This document shows positions 25,472 through 35,049 of a stretch of 64,000 nucleotides of DNA, one piece after another; positions within the stretch are counted from its first letter, which is position 1, and the number at the start of each line of letters is the position of its first letter. Position numbers and translations under genes: made by a program. Source of the stretch: a bacterium (GTDB lineage: Bacteria; UBP18; UBA7526); assembly GCA_030619985.1 (NCBI GenBank), contig JAUXAI010000001.1, positions 9,272-73,271 of the forward strand. Reading direction: 5' to 3'. The notes beneath the pieces are model-generated. The model was not told the origin of the DNA and did not search any database. It saw only the letters and a list, made by a program, of their open reading frames with translations.

Positions 25472-26878
25472 ATGAAGATTGTTTTAATTAATCCAGCAAG
25501 CCAAGAGAAAGTTTACGGTAAAATCCATAAACATCTTCCTCCAACAGCACCCTCTCTAGGTGTGTTGTATTTAGCTGCCGTTTTAGAGGAAAACAAAATT
25601 CCTGTTTATGTTATTGATGCTTACGGAGAAAATTATAATTTAGAGAGGACAGTAGAAGAAATTAAAAGATTAAAACCTGATATCGTTGGTTATACTGTAA
25701 TGACGACTGTTTTGGGAGTGGTGGTGGAGTTAGCAAGAAGAGTCAAAGAAGACCTCCCTTGTAGTTTAAACATAGTTGGCGGGCCACATATAACAGCGAT
25801 GCCAGTCGAATCCTTGATAAATTATCCCTTTTTAGATATCAGCGTTATTGGGGAAGGTGAATATACACTTTTAGAAATTGCCCAGGGAAGAAATTTAAAT
25901 GAAATTAAAGGCATTGCTTACCGTCAAAAAGACGGAGAGGTGGTTTTAAATCCTCCTAGGGAAGGATTTATTGATGTAGATAAACTTCCCCTTCCAGCTA
26001 AACATCTTATTGACCTTGCGAAATACCACCATGCTTTATTCGAAAGTTATGGAAAACCTCTAACCACTCTTTTGACGAGCCGAGGTTGTCCCTACCAATG
26101 CACTTTTTGTTCCTCTCAGGTGACTTTCGGCCGAAGAATTCGCTTTCGGAATGTGGAAAGCGTAATGGCTGAGGTCGATTCTTTGATCGAAAAATATAGA
26201 ATTAAAGCAATTGAATTTCGGGATGATGTCTTTACAGTGAATAAAGCAAGAGTTATTAAACTTTCGGAAGAGTTAGGAAAGAGAAAGATCGCTTGGATTG
26301 CTAATGCTCGGCTGGATATAATTGATGATGATATGGTAAAGGCGATGAAGGAAGGTGGTTGCAAACTTTTAGAAGTAGGAGTTGAATCCGGGAGCCAAAA
26401 AATTCTTGACGAGTACCGGAAGGGAATAAAAATTGAGCAGATCCTGAAAGCTTTTGAGATTTTTAACCGTTACAAAATTGACACATTAGCTTTTTTTATT
26501 TTTGGGGCCCTTTCAGAAACTGCTAAGACAGCCCAAAAGACGATTGACCTTGCCAAAAAAATAAAGCCCACCTTTGTAGAGTTTTTCATTCTTAACCCAA
26601 TGCCTGGTTCCCCCGCTTATAAAACAGCCTTAGAGAAAGGAATGATGAAATCGATTGACTGGACGGAGGTTTCTTCGCCCCAGTTTTTTAAACCAATTAT
26701 TAAACATCCAAATTTCTCAGAAGAGGAATTAGTCGGGCTAATTAAACGTGCTTACAAGGAATTCTATTTGCGTTTTTCTTATATTTTAAAAATCGCTCTG
26801 AGGATGAATTCTCCTTTAAGGATACGAACTTATGTAAGGCTTCTGCCGGCAATTTTGAAATTGTCAGGAGTAGAATAA
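25472..26878 (+). CDS. Cobalamin-binding radical SAM protein (BchE-like)
   Basis: 468 residues. N-terminal B12-binding domain: KIVLINPAS start, PPTAPSLGVLYLAAVLEE, VYVIDAYGEN (position of the Asp-x-His motif, here Asp-Ala-Tyr), GGPHITAMP, VIGEGEYTLLEI. Radical SAM cluster Cys206-x3-Cys210-x2-Cys213 in SRGCPYQCTFCSS, then FRNVESVMAEVD, EFRDDVFTVN, LLEVGVESGSQKIL. Very typical of the B12-dependent class B methylases and cyclases. Start ATG 25472 lies just after the SPASM remnant; ribosome site is poor. Probably tailors a lipid or glycan; exact reaction unknown. Confidence 0.85.
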   Translation: MKIVLINPASQEKVYGKIHKHLPPTAPSLGVLYLAAVLEENKIPVYVIDAYGENYNLERTVEEIKRLKPDIVGYTVMTTVLGVVVELARRVKEDLPCSLNIVGGPHITAMPVESLINYPFLDISVIGEGEYTLLEIAQGRNLNEIKGIAYRQKDGEVVLNPPREGFIDVDKLPLPAKHLIDLAKYHHALFESYGKPLTTLLTSRGCPYQCTFCSSQVTFGRRIRFRNVESVMAEVDSLIEKYRIKAIEFRDDVFTVNKARVIKLSEELGKRKIAWIANARLDIIDDDMVKAMKEGGCKLLEVGVESGSQKILDEYRKGIKIEQILKAFEIFNRYKIDTLAFFIFGALSETAKTAQKTIDLAKKIKPTFVEFFILNPMPGSPAYKTALEKGMMKSIDWTEVSSPQFFKPIIKHPNFSEEELVGLIKRAYKEFYLRFSYILKIALRMNSPLRIRTYVRLLPAILKLSGVE

Positions 26879-26880
26879 TT

Positions 26881-27018
26881 ATGAAAATTTCAATTACTAT
26901 CCCTGCTTTTAATGAAGAAGAGGGAATTGAGGAGATTCTTGATGAGGTTATGGAAGTAAACGACCTAACTAAAAATCATTTAATATGTTTTCTGAAAAGT
27001 TTGGTTCTCACTCACTGA
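26881..27018 (+). pseudogene. N-terminal remnant of a family 2 glycosyltransferase
   Basis: ATG 26881 opens with ISITIPAFNEEEGIEEIL, a standard GT2 start, but after about 30 residues the sequence loses resemblance and stops at 27016-27018. No catalytic Asp region follows. The spacer to 27119 holds a short open stretch ending Ser-Phe-Gly-Leu-Phe-Arg-Ile-Phe-Ala-Arg-Gly-Arg and a GGGAGG ribosome site for the next gene. Confidence 0.75.
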
Positions 27019-27119
27019 ATTTGGGAACAAACTGAGAAAAAGGTTACCATGAATCTTGGTCTAACGCTGTGGTCTTTTGGACTATTCCGCATATTTGCTC
27101 GAGGGAGGTAAAGAAAAGC

Positions 27120-29204
27120 ATGTTAAGAAGAAAGTTATTTAGTAAATATTTAATATTGATACTCTTAATCTTTATTATATTGAAGAGCTGCCTTGGATGG
27201 CCTATGGAAAAGGTGATTCAGGTTATAAGATATTTTGGTTTTACTTTAATCCCGGAGTTGTTTATTCTATTTTTTATCATCTCCTTATCGTTTCTTATAG
27301 GTAATAAACTACTGAGCGTTTTTCGTCTCAATTGGAACTCTTTTTTAGAAGAATCCTTAATATCCTTGGGTCTGGGGTTTGGCATTATTGCTTTTGCAAA
27401 TTTTATTCTTGGTCATTTTGGGCTTTTATATAGTTGGTTGTATTGGGTCATTTTAATCATTCTCCTTCCCAAGACATTTTCGCATATATATTCCTTTGGG
27501 TCTCGTCTCAGAGATAAAATACCTGACTTAACCAGTATTAAGAGATCAAAATTTGAATTGGGTTTAATAATTATCCTTTTAATACATATATTTATGGCTG
27601 TTACTCTGAGTATGGTTCCTGATCGTGGAGAAGGATCTGCTGTCCACTTGGCCATGGCAAGTTATTACAGAATGCATCATGGAATAGTTCATATTCCATT
27701 TATGTTCTATGGGGAACAGCCTCATCTGACGGAGATGATTTGGCTGAGTTGTATTATGTTATTGAAGAGTTCTGTCCTCTGTAAATTGATGAATTTTACC
27801 GCTTATCTTTTAGTCCTGGGTACTATCTACGCCATCTCAAGAAGGATTCTTTCCAGGAAGTATGCATTATTAGGTTGTGCTATTTTTTCCATAACTACTG
27901 AAATAATTTTTGTTTATTTTCATACTTGCAAAGAGGAATTTTTCTTAACCTTCTTTACTCTTCTCAGCTTTCTCGTTCTACTCTCATATTTCAAAGAAAG
28001 AAAAATAGGATATCTATTCCTCCTGACTATAATTCTTGGCTATGCTACCGGCTGTAAGCTTCTCTTCGGTTTCATTCCCAGCTTGGCGATCATTCCCTTA
28101 CTCCTGTCAAGAGAAATAGTCGCTCATAAAAAACACAGATGGAAGGTAATCTCCAGTTGTATCCTAATATCAGTATCTGTAATTATTTTAGCTTTTCCCT
28201 GGTATATGAGACAGCAGATTTATCATCATAGCCTATTTTATCCCTTAAAACCAATCAAGACGGTAACTACTGGAGATCGTTCTTCTGTAGGCTTTATTGA
28301 AGAAGATCAGGAAGCCTTTACTGTCAAATCGGACCAATTGGTCTTTAGACACACTATCCCTTTCCGAGGGTCAAGGGGAGATAAAGTTAAGGGAATCGTT
28401 AAGGGTTATTTTCTATTTCTCTGGCGCATGGTAAATGAGCCAAAATCCTTTGGGGGAACCTCAGCCAGCATCCTCTTCCTCATCCTCTTGCCTGGCCTAC
28501 TGTTCTTAAAGCATCCTTTACCCAACGAATATAAATACCTTCTACTCTTTGGACTGTTATTGTATACCTTGAATTTCTTATGTCCAGCAATGATTCAAAG
28601 ATTCTTCCCCTTAATGGCAGTGTTATCAATGATATGCGCCTACATTTATTACAACCTGTCAAAAGCTTCAAGAGCAATTAACCTTTTCCTGCTTCTGATA
28701 GTGGGGACGATTTTAATAACATTGACAATTACTAAAAATATAAATCATAAGGTCATCAGTGGTTTCAAAAGCTATTGGCCAGTCGCCTTTGGGGCAGAGA
28801 CCAGAAAAGAACACCTGGAGAGGACAACGTATGGTACATGCTCAACGGCTAATTTTATTTCTGAGAACTTGACTAAAGATGCGAAGCTGTTTTTCTATGC
28901 TCTAGCGCAAGGATTTTATTATGAAAACGATTACATATGGGGAGATAAGTTGCATGCCGGGGAATTTATGCAGTACTCCAGAATGAATTGTGCAGAGGAT
29001 CTGCTTAGGCGATTACATTCTCTGGGGATTACCCACTTAGTCATCAGTGCTGGATACTGGCCCCCCCGGAAAGGATATAATGAAGAGAATATACACGCCT
29101 GGGTGAAGCAAATTGCAGCACAATACTCTACCAAGCTCTTCGAAGATAAGTATATCTCCCTCTATGAGATTGATTATTCGAAAAAGGTTGGGGCAGGAGA
29201 ATAG
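27120..29204 (+). CDS. Large multi-pass membrane protein, GT-C glycosyltransferase-like
   Basis: 694 residues from ATG 27120, 11 bp after GGGAGG; the upstream 17 codons of the frame are not needed. Many hydrophobic segments (for example ILILLIFIILKSCLG and LILLIHIFMAV), and a loop after an early membrane pair carrying VPDRGEGSAVH and PHLTEMIWL, where GT-C enzymes keep their catalytic acidic residue. The C-terminal 150 residues are soluble and probably periplasmic. Enzymes of this layout (PMT/ArnT/YfhO relatives) use polyprenyl-phosphate sugars. Family assignment is by architecture only. Confidence 0.65.
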   Translation: MLRRKLFSKYLILILLIFIILKSCLGWPMEKVIQVIRYFGFTLIPELFILFFIISLSFLIGNKLLSVFRLNWNSFLEESLISLGLGFGIIAFANFILGHFGLLYSWLYWVILIILLPKTFSHIYSFGSRLRDKIPDLTSIKRSKFELGLIIILLIHIFMAVTLSMVPDRGEGSAVHLAMASYYRMHHGIVHIPFMFYGEQPHLTEMIWLSCIMLLKSSVLCKLMNFTAYLLVLGTIYAISRRILSRKYALLGCAIFSITTEIIFVYFHTCKEEFFLTFFTLLSFLVLLSYFKERKIGYLFLLTIILGYATGCKLLFGFIPSLAIIPLLLSREIVAHKKHRWKVISSCILISVSVIILAFPWYMRQQIYHHSLFYPLKPIKTVTTGDRSSVGFIEEDQEAFTVKSDQLVFRHTIPFRGSRGDKVKGIVKGYFLFLWRMVNEPKSFGGTSASILFLILLPGLLFLKHPLPNEYKYLLLFGLLLYTLNFLCPAMIQRFFPLMAVLSMICAYIYYNLSKASRAINLFLLLIVGTILITLTITKNINHKVISGFKSYWPVAFGAETRKEHLERTTYGTCSTANFISENLTKDAKLFFYALAQGFYYENDYIWGDKLHAGEFMQYSRMNCAEDLLRRLHSLGITHLVISAGYWPPRKGYNEENIHAWVKQIAAQYSTKLFEDKYISLYEIDYSKKVGAGE

Positions 29205-29206
29205 GA

Positions 29207-29938
29207 ATGGGTAGTGAAGGAATTATTTTGTCCATAGTTGCTCCAGTTTACAATGAAGAGAGGAACATTGAGGAAGTAGTCAGATACTGGAACAAAGTCT
29301 TAATGAATAGCAAATTAACCGGAGAGATTGTGGTGACTAATGATGGCTCAACGGATAGAACAGGTGATATCTTAAGTAGGCTCGAGAACGAATTAGCCAA
29401 CCTGGTTGTAATAAATAAGGAACACGGCGGATATGGCCGGGCATTAGCAGCCTCCGTTTCTGCTTCAAGGGGGAGATACGTCATGACCATCGATTCCGAT
29501 GGGCAGTTCGATGCTGGAGAGTATCACCTACTATTGACCAAATTAGAGGAAGAGAATTTAGATCTGGTGACCGGTTATCGCAAGGGAAAGAAGGACTCCC
29601 TCTTTAAGGTGGTGGCCGACAGGATTCTCAACCTGATAATCAGGATTTTATTCGGTTTAAGATTAAAGGATACTAACTGTGCCTTAAAGCTTGGGAAAGG
29701 GGAGATATTAAGGAAGATCGATATCGAGGCCATGGGATATCCTACCCCCACAGAAATTATCATAAAGTTGGCCGCCTCAGGGGCTTCCCTTGGGGAGGTG
29801 GGGATTAGTCATCTTCCCAGAGCAGGTGGTATCTCTAAATTAAGACCGGTAAAAACCGCAATTGAGATGTTAAAGTTCCTCCTCTATTTAAAGTTTAAAC
29901 TTCACCTCTCCAAATCCAGAGTCATCGCTAAAATCTAA
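29207..29938 (+). CDS. Family 2 glycosyltransferase, DPM1-like
   Basis: 243 residues, soluble. LSIVAPVYNEERNIEEVV, TNDGSTDRTG, GGYGRALAASVSASRGRYVMTIDSDGQFD (metal site DSD), GLRLKDTNCALKL and PTPTEIIIKL. It begins 2 bp after the membrane glycosyltransferase stop with AGGAG and TAGGA upstream, so it is likely to supply that enzyme with polyprenyl-phosphate sugar. A closely similar gene is at 42025. Confidence 0.85.
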   Translation: MGSEGIILSIVAPVYNEERNIEEVVRYWNKVLMNSKLTGEIVVTNDGSTDRTGDILSRLENELANLVVINKEHGGYGRALAASVSASRGRYVMTIDSDGQFDAGEYHLLLTKLEEENLDLVTGYRKGKKDSLFKVVADRILNLIIRILFGLRLKDTNCALKLGKGEILRKIDIEAMGYPTPTEIIIKLAASGASLGEVGISHLPRAGGISKLRPVKTAIEMLKFLLYLKFKLHLSKSRVIAKI

Positions 29939-29950
29939 ATTGAAGGATGG

Positions 29951-30913
29951 GTGACAGAAATGAAGGAGAAGATAGTTGGCGTTATCTTGGCGGCCGGGAA
30001 GGGGACCCGCCTTACCCCCTTAAGCATTAAGTATCCCAAGCCCCTGCTGCCCGTTTGCAACAAGCCCATTATGCAGTATCAAATCGAGTTAATGAAGGAA
30101 GTGGGCATCAAAGAGATTATCATTGTAGTCGGTCATCTCAAAAAGGAGATAATCAACTATTTCGCTGACGGGGCAAAGCTGGGGGTAAAGATTACTTACG
30201 TTAAACAAGGCGAGACGCTGGGCCTGGCCCATGCGGTGGGTCGCTTAGAGGAGTATATCAAGACCCCCTTTCTCCTATTTCTTGGGGATATCTTCTTGAT
30301 TCCCAGAGATTTTTCCCGAATGATAGCCGGTTTTGAAGGAAAGAATATGGCGGCGGTCCTCGCTGTCAAGACCGAGCCAGACACTGAAGCAATCAAGAAA
30401 AATTTCGCCGTAGTATTAGATAAGAACGACCTGGTTAAACAGGTCATAGAAAAACCGAGGTATGTAGTCAATAGATTAAAGGGTTGCGGTGTCTATCTTT
30501 TTGACCTTCCTATATTCGACGCCATCAGACAAACCCCGAGAACTGCCATGCGCGATGAATACGAAATTACTACCTCTATTCAGATCCTTATCGGGGAAGG
30601 ATATGGGGTATGTGCTAGAAAAGTCGTGGACTGGGATATGAATGTGACTGTGGTCTGCGATATTCTGGAGTGTAACCTGAAACAACTCTCCCTGCTTAGA
30701 AAGAAGAATCTGATATCCTCCTCCGCTAGAGTACATCCTAAAGCTCGGGTGGTGAATTCAATAATAGGGGAGCACTCCCAGGTTGTCTATCCCATCGAAA
30801 TCAGGGATTCGGTTATTTTCCCCAGAATAAAAGTTAATACTAGGGATTCTATTTCTCAAAGCGTGGTTATCCCCCACATGACCGTGAAGTGTCCCCAGGA
30901 GAGGAAAAGATGA
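29951..30913 (+). CDS. Sugar-1-phosphate nucleotidyltransferase with left-handed beta-helix tail
   Basis: 320 residues. N-terminal pyrophosphorylase domain LAAGKGTRLTPLSIKYPKPLLPVCNKPI, then GDIFL for metal binding, VIEKPR, and GVYLFDL. The C-terminal 80 residues have hexapeptide-like repeats (ARVHPKARVVNSIIGEHSQV...IRDSVIF). The layout fits long-form glucose-1-phosphate thymidylyltransferase-like (RmlA) proteins; UTP or other NTP use is possible. GTG 29951 or ATG 29960. Ends in ATGA overlap with the epimerase, suggesting one pathway. Confidence 0.82.
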   Translation: MTEMKEKIVGVILAAGKGTRLTPLSIKYPKPLLPVCNKPIMQYQIELMKEVGIKEIIIVVGHLKKEIINYFADGAKLGVKITYVKQGETLGLAHAVGRLEEYIKTPFLLFLGDIFLIPRDFSRMIAGFEGKNMAAVLAVKTEPDTEAIKKNFAVVLDKNDLVKQVIEKPRYVVNRLKGCGVYLFDLPIFDAIRQTPRTAMRDEYEITTSIQILIGEGYGVCARKVVDWDMNVTVVCDILECNLKQLSLLRKKNLISSSARVHPKARVVNSIIGEHSQVVYPIEIRDSVIFPRIKVNTRDSISQSVVIPHMTVKCPQERKR

Positions 30914-31869
30914 GGTATAAAAAGGCATTAGTGACTGGAGGGGCAGGGTTTATCGGTTCTCACCTCGCCCGGGAACTATTGAGGCATAATTTAGAGGTAG
31001 TAGTCATAGATAACCTCCTCACTGGCAAGCGAGAGAAGGTTCCTCCAGCAGCAGAGTTTATCAAGGGAGATATTCTCAATACCGAATTAATAGAAAGGAT
31101 TACCTCTCAGGTTGATATTGTCTTCCATCTAGCAGCCGTGGTGAGTGTGCGCTCCTCAGTTAGAGAATTTTACCCTGATGCCCAGACCAATATTATGGGT
31201 ACTCTAAATCTGCTCCAAGCCGCTATCAAGAGTAAGAGGGTCAGAAAATTTATTTACGCTTCTTCTATGGCGGTCTATGCCGATTCTTCCCATCCTTCCC
31301 CCATTGATGAAACATATACTACTGAGCCTCTTTCTCCTTACGGGGTTTCCAAGCTGGCCAGCGAGAAATATGTGCTTCGAGTGGGCCGGCAAAAGAATTT
31401 TGACACGGTCATTTTGCGCTACTTCAATACCTATGGACCAGGACAGACTTTTACTCCCTATGTAGGGGTGATTACCATCTTCATCAATCGTCTTTTAGCC
31501 GGCAAACCACCCATCATCTTTGGTGACGGAGAACAGAGAAGAGATTTTATTTATGTGGGCGATGTGGTGGAGGCCACTATCCAGGCTATGGAGGAGGATG
31601 TCACTGGGGAGATCTGCAATGTCGGTACCGGGATAACCACCTCGGTCAACGAAATCGCCCAGTTACTTTGTGCAAAGATAGCCCCGGGGATCAAACCAGT
31701 ACATGCTGAGGAACAACCAGGTGAGTTAAGGAACTCTATAGCCGATATTTCAAAGGCAAGCAGAATATTGAAGTTCTCCTCCAAATTTAGGATAGAGGAA
31801 AAGATTGATGAAGTAATAGAATCAATCAGAAATCGCAGGCGAAGAATAGGAGGAAGCGACTATGTTTAA
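30910..31869 (+). CDS. UDP-glucose 4-epimerase-family SDR
   Basis: 319 residues from ATG 30910, with GGAGAGG upstream and ATGA overlap; a longer GTG frame from 30889 is less likely. TGGAGFIGSHLAREL, DNLLTGKREKV, FHLAAVVSVRSSV, ASSMAVYAD and Tyr-x3-Lys in SPYGVSK, then ILRYFNTYGPGQ, GDGEQRRDFIYVGDVV. This is the GalE/WbpP-like group; substrate may be a UDP- or dTDP-sugar from the preceding nucleotidyltransferase. Confidence 0.85.
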   Translation: MRYKKALVTGGAGFIGSHLARELLRHNLEVVVIDNLLTGKREKVPPAAEFIKGDILNTELIERITSQVDIVFHLAAVVSVRSSVREFYPDAQTNIMGTLNLLQAAIKSKRVRKFIYASSMAVYADSSHPSPIDETYTTEPLSPYGVSKLASEKYVLRVGRQKNFDTVILRYFNTYGPGQTFTPYVGVITIFINRLLAGKPPIIFGDGEQRRDFIYVGDVVEATIQAMEEDVTGEICNVGTGITTSVNEIAQLLCAKIAPGIKPVHAEEQPGELRNSIADISKASRILKFSSKFRIEEKIDEVIESIRNRRRRIGGSDYV

Positions 31870-34800
31870 ATTTGATACTAAAAATTTAATCTGTATCGTT
31901 TTTCTCCTCCTTCTCTGTTCTCTCTTTTTCCTCTCCCCCTGGCCCAATGATTTGGGGGATATAGGGATGAGCTTTTTCTCCAACAATTCCCTTTTATTGA
32001 AAGCCCACCAATCCAAAATCCCCTTTTCCAAGTTTGTAATCGAAAAATATGGTGAACCCTCTCGTGGTTATGCCTTAACCTATTATCAGACCACTTTTGC
32101 CTATGCTCTCGGTGTTATCGTCCCTTATCTCATCAGTGCTTTCCTCCATATCTCACCATTTCATAGCCTTCTGATAACTATGATACTTTGTGCCTTTGCC
32201 ACAGTCTTGGTCAGTTTTTATCTTGGATCGCTTCTATATAACCGTCTCTTTGGTTTAGTCTTCGCCATATTAATAGGCACAGACATATACTTCAATATTA
32301 ATATCAGAACAGGGGCACCAATCTTCGTCTTGCCCATTCCTCTTATTCTCCTCACTTGTTATTTCTTTTTGAGGGCCCACCTTAATGGGGAGAGAAAGAT
32401 AATCTGGATTATTGCCGCTGGCCTCTTCTCATCCCTCTGTCTACTTCACGGATATCCTGAGACCTATATCGTATTCCCCATCTTAATCCTGTTTCTCATC
32501 CTCGCATTGGCCATTAAGCCTCTGATGAAGTTAAAAATCCTAAAATCCTCCCAGCGAAGTTATCGCCTCTTACCAGTTACTTATTATCTTCTCTTTTTCC
32601 TCTTGACCGCTACCCTCTACCTTTCTTTCTCCTTCGCCTGGGATGCTTATAACCAGGTTCCATTATTGACTACTCATCAGTGGATCAGCAAGTGTAATTG
32701 GGGCCGTTACTCTGGAATGTTCTCTATCGGCTTACCAGAGTTGAAGACCAGGGTCGCAAAGTTCTTAGAATGTATCTTTATTGATATGGATAAGAACGCC
32801 TACTTTGCTGGAGGCGGTGTCCACTCAGATACCTCTTTCCCTGGCCAGCCTGTTCTGCCTTTCTTCTCCTCCCTCTTCTTTATCCTGGGCATGATATCCA
32901 TATTTAGAAAGAGGAGAGAAAATGACCTCTTCCTTTTTCTGCTCTTTATCCTGACCTCTTTCGTTTTAATATTTCTATTTAAACCCTATACTCCGAGGGT
33001 CTACATCTTTTCTACCCCGTTTCTCTTACTGGTCTCAAGTTTAGGATATGTGGAGGTACTAAATCACCTCTCAGCGAGAATTAAGTTTCTTAATAAATAT
33101 CCCAATATAGCTCTGTCCTTTCTCATTGCCTGTTTCCTACTAATCAATATTCCCCACTACCATAAGATTAGTAGAACCTTTGTAATTGACCGAGGTGGCC
33201 AGAAAATCTGGCATAATGGATGGCCAAGGATCTATCGCTATCTGCAGAAGGAAAGAGTTGATGATAAGAATCTAGTGGTCTTTGGTATCGGCTTTAGTGG
33301 TGTTTACGACTGGCTGCAGGAGCTTTATGTAGATGGCCATGGAATTGAGACCCAATTCTTTTATAAAGAAAAGGAGATGAGGGAAAGATTTCATCACTGG
33401 AGAAATAAACAACTTGAGACTTATGAAAGCATCTACTTCATATTTCCCTCCGAATATTATCATATGGAGAAGCCCGGGCTAAATTACGCCTTTATTAGCA
33501 TGCGAGGGGCCCGGGATTCATTCCGTGAATCAAACCCAAACCTGCAGCCGATTAAGACAATCTATTCAAGAAAGGGTATACCTCTGCACTATATCTATAA
33601 ATTAGAAAAAGAACCCAGGCAATTGACTAAGAAAGTAAGATTAGCCATAAGCAGAGGGGAAGCCGTTAGAATAGGGACAGATAAGGTCTATTCTGGAAAG
33701 GCGATCTATATAAGAGGGCCGGCTAAGAGCATAGTATTCAAGAGTGATGGTGGAGAGCAGAGGATTCCGCTAAATATCACTCGCAACATGGGTATCTACC
33801 TCAATTTTAAGGGCAACAGCTGGGTAGAATTCTTTCCCAATTTCGATGAGGAAAGAGAGGCCTTTGAGAATGTATATAGTAGAGAACGTATTCAACTGAA
33901 AAGGGGAAGAGGGGGATTTAACTGGCTGGAGATTATGCCTCCCCATAACCAGGGCACACTGACCTATAAAATAGAGTTACCCTACAGAATTATTAGGTTA
34001 GATCTGCGCACTAACCCCAGGATATTCAACGATTATCTAAAAAGAAATAGGGTCGAGGCCTACTATTCTCTAAATGGCAAAGATTATGAAAAAATATATG
34101 AAATAATTAGCAATGGCAATGGACGATACGGAAAACTAATCCTTCCCGGACGGGGCGGAGACCGGGATACAAGAATAGATCGGGCTGGGTTTGATGAATA
34201 CTCCACTTATGATATCCTATATCCAGATTCAGGAATACTGTATATAAAGTTCATCTTAAAAAGTCCCTTCTCCGGTAGCAATGCTCAGTTGATATCCCAT
34301 GGGAAGACGATGTTCCTCAGGGCCAGGATAGATACCCAGGATATGGAGGAACCAATTATCGAAGATGATACAGAAATCACGATTGAAAGAGACGATGAGT
34401 ATGAGACAAAAACAGAGGTGGCTATCACTCTATGCGAAATGGGTTATACCTCGGGATTAATGGAGGGTAAGAAGAAAAGCGAGACAATAAAGAATCTCCT
34501 ACCTAACGGAGATTTTGAGGTATGGTCAAACTACTCTGGTCCGGGAAAGAATATTGCCCCTGATGGGTGGAAACCCGGAGGTGATGTCATTGTCTCTCGT
34601 GAGGAGGAGGTTACTCTCACTGGAAACTCTGCCCTAAAACTTAGCGGTGCCCCATCCGGTGCTGCTAATATTAGTTACCCTTACTACAAGATCCAAACTC
34701 TGGCGGGAAAGATTATAAATTTAGATGCCTATGTAAAGACGAATGTAGCCAATATAGCCAGACTGAGACTATCTGAGGTCACGAAGCAGGGGGAGGTCAC

Positions 34801-34996
34801 TACGGTTTATTCGGACTTTCATTCAGGTTCTGGCAATTGGGAGCTCCTGAGAGTTTCAAAGAGGTTAGGACAATCCCCAAGTATGATTCTAGTCACCATT
34901 TTCAATAGTAGTAGCTTTCCCGAAGATTCTGTGTACCTCGATAAAGCTGTCTGTTATAAGGGCAAACCAAGAAGAACGGTTTACTATCTGGATTAA
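31862..34996 (+). CDS. Very large membrane protein with periplasmic C-terminal domains
   Basis: 1044 residues. The first 420 or so contain about ten hydrophobic segments, with GDIGMSFFSNNSLLL and KYGEPSRGYALTYYQ in the early loop, consistent with a GT-C-like membrane enzyme. The remaining 600 are hydrophilic and should lie outside the inner membrane. Near 890-1030 a block with LLPNGDFEVW, SALKLSG, and SVYLDKAVCYKG matches the general pattern of carbohydrate-binding jelly-roll domains (CBM4/9-like). It overlaps the epimerase gene by 8 bp. A glycosyltransferase or ligase that also grips the glycan is plausible; no catalytic residue is proven. Confidence 0.6.
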   Translation: MFKFDTKNLICIVFLLLLCSLFFLSPWPNDLGDIGMSFFSNNSLLLKAHQSKIPFSKFVIEKYGEPSRGYALTYYQTTFAYALGVIVPYLISAFLHISPFHSLLITMILCAFATVLVSFYLGSLLYNRLFGLVFAILIGTDIYFNINIRTGAPIFVLPIPLILLTCYFFLRAHLNGERKIIWIIAAGLFSSLCLLHGYPETYIVFPILILFLILALAIKPLMKLKILKSSQRSYRLLPVTYYLLFFLLTATLYLSFSFAWDAYNQVPLLTTHQWISKCNWGRYSGMFSIGLPELKTRVAKFLECIFIDMDKNAYFAGGGVHSDTSFPGQPVLPFFSSLFFILGMISIFRKRRENDLFLFLLFILTSFVLIFLFKPYTPRVYIFSTPFLLLVSSLGYVEVLNHLSARIKFLNKYPNIALSFLIACFLLINIPHYHKISRTFVIDRGGQKIWHNGWPRIYRYLQKERVDDKNLVVFGIGFSGVYDWLQELYVDGHGIETQFFYKEKEMRERFHHWRNKQLETYESIYFIFPSEYYHMEKPGLNYAFISMRGARDSFRESNPNLQPIKTIYSRKGIPLHYIYKLEKEPRQLTKKVRLAISRGEAVRIGTDKVYSGKAIYIRGPAKSIVFKSDGGEQRIPLNITRNMGIYLNFKGNSWVEFFPNFDEEREAFENVYSRERIQLKRGRGGFNWLEIMPPHNQGTLTYKIELPYRIIRLDLRTNPRIFNDYLKRNRVEAYYSLNGKDYEKIYEIISNGNGRYGKLILPGRGGDRDTRIDRAGFDEYSTYDILYPDSGILYIKFILKSPFSGSNAQLISHGKTMFLRARIDTQDMEEPIIEDDTEITIERDDEYETKTEVAITLCEMGYTSGLMEGKKKSETIKNLLPNGDFEVWSNYSGPGKNIAPDGWKPGGDVIVSREEEVTLTGNSALKLSGAPSGAANISYPYYKIQTLAGKIINLDAYVKTNVANIARLRLSEVTKQGEVTTVYSDFHSGSGNWELLRVSKRLGQSPSMILVTIFNSSSFPEDSVYLDKAVCYKGKPRRTVYYLD

Positions 34997-35049
34997 ATAT
35001 GCTTCTTCAGTAACTCTTCCCAAATTTTAAGGATGGTGAACTCTTCATT

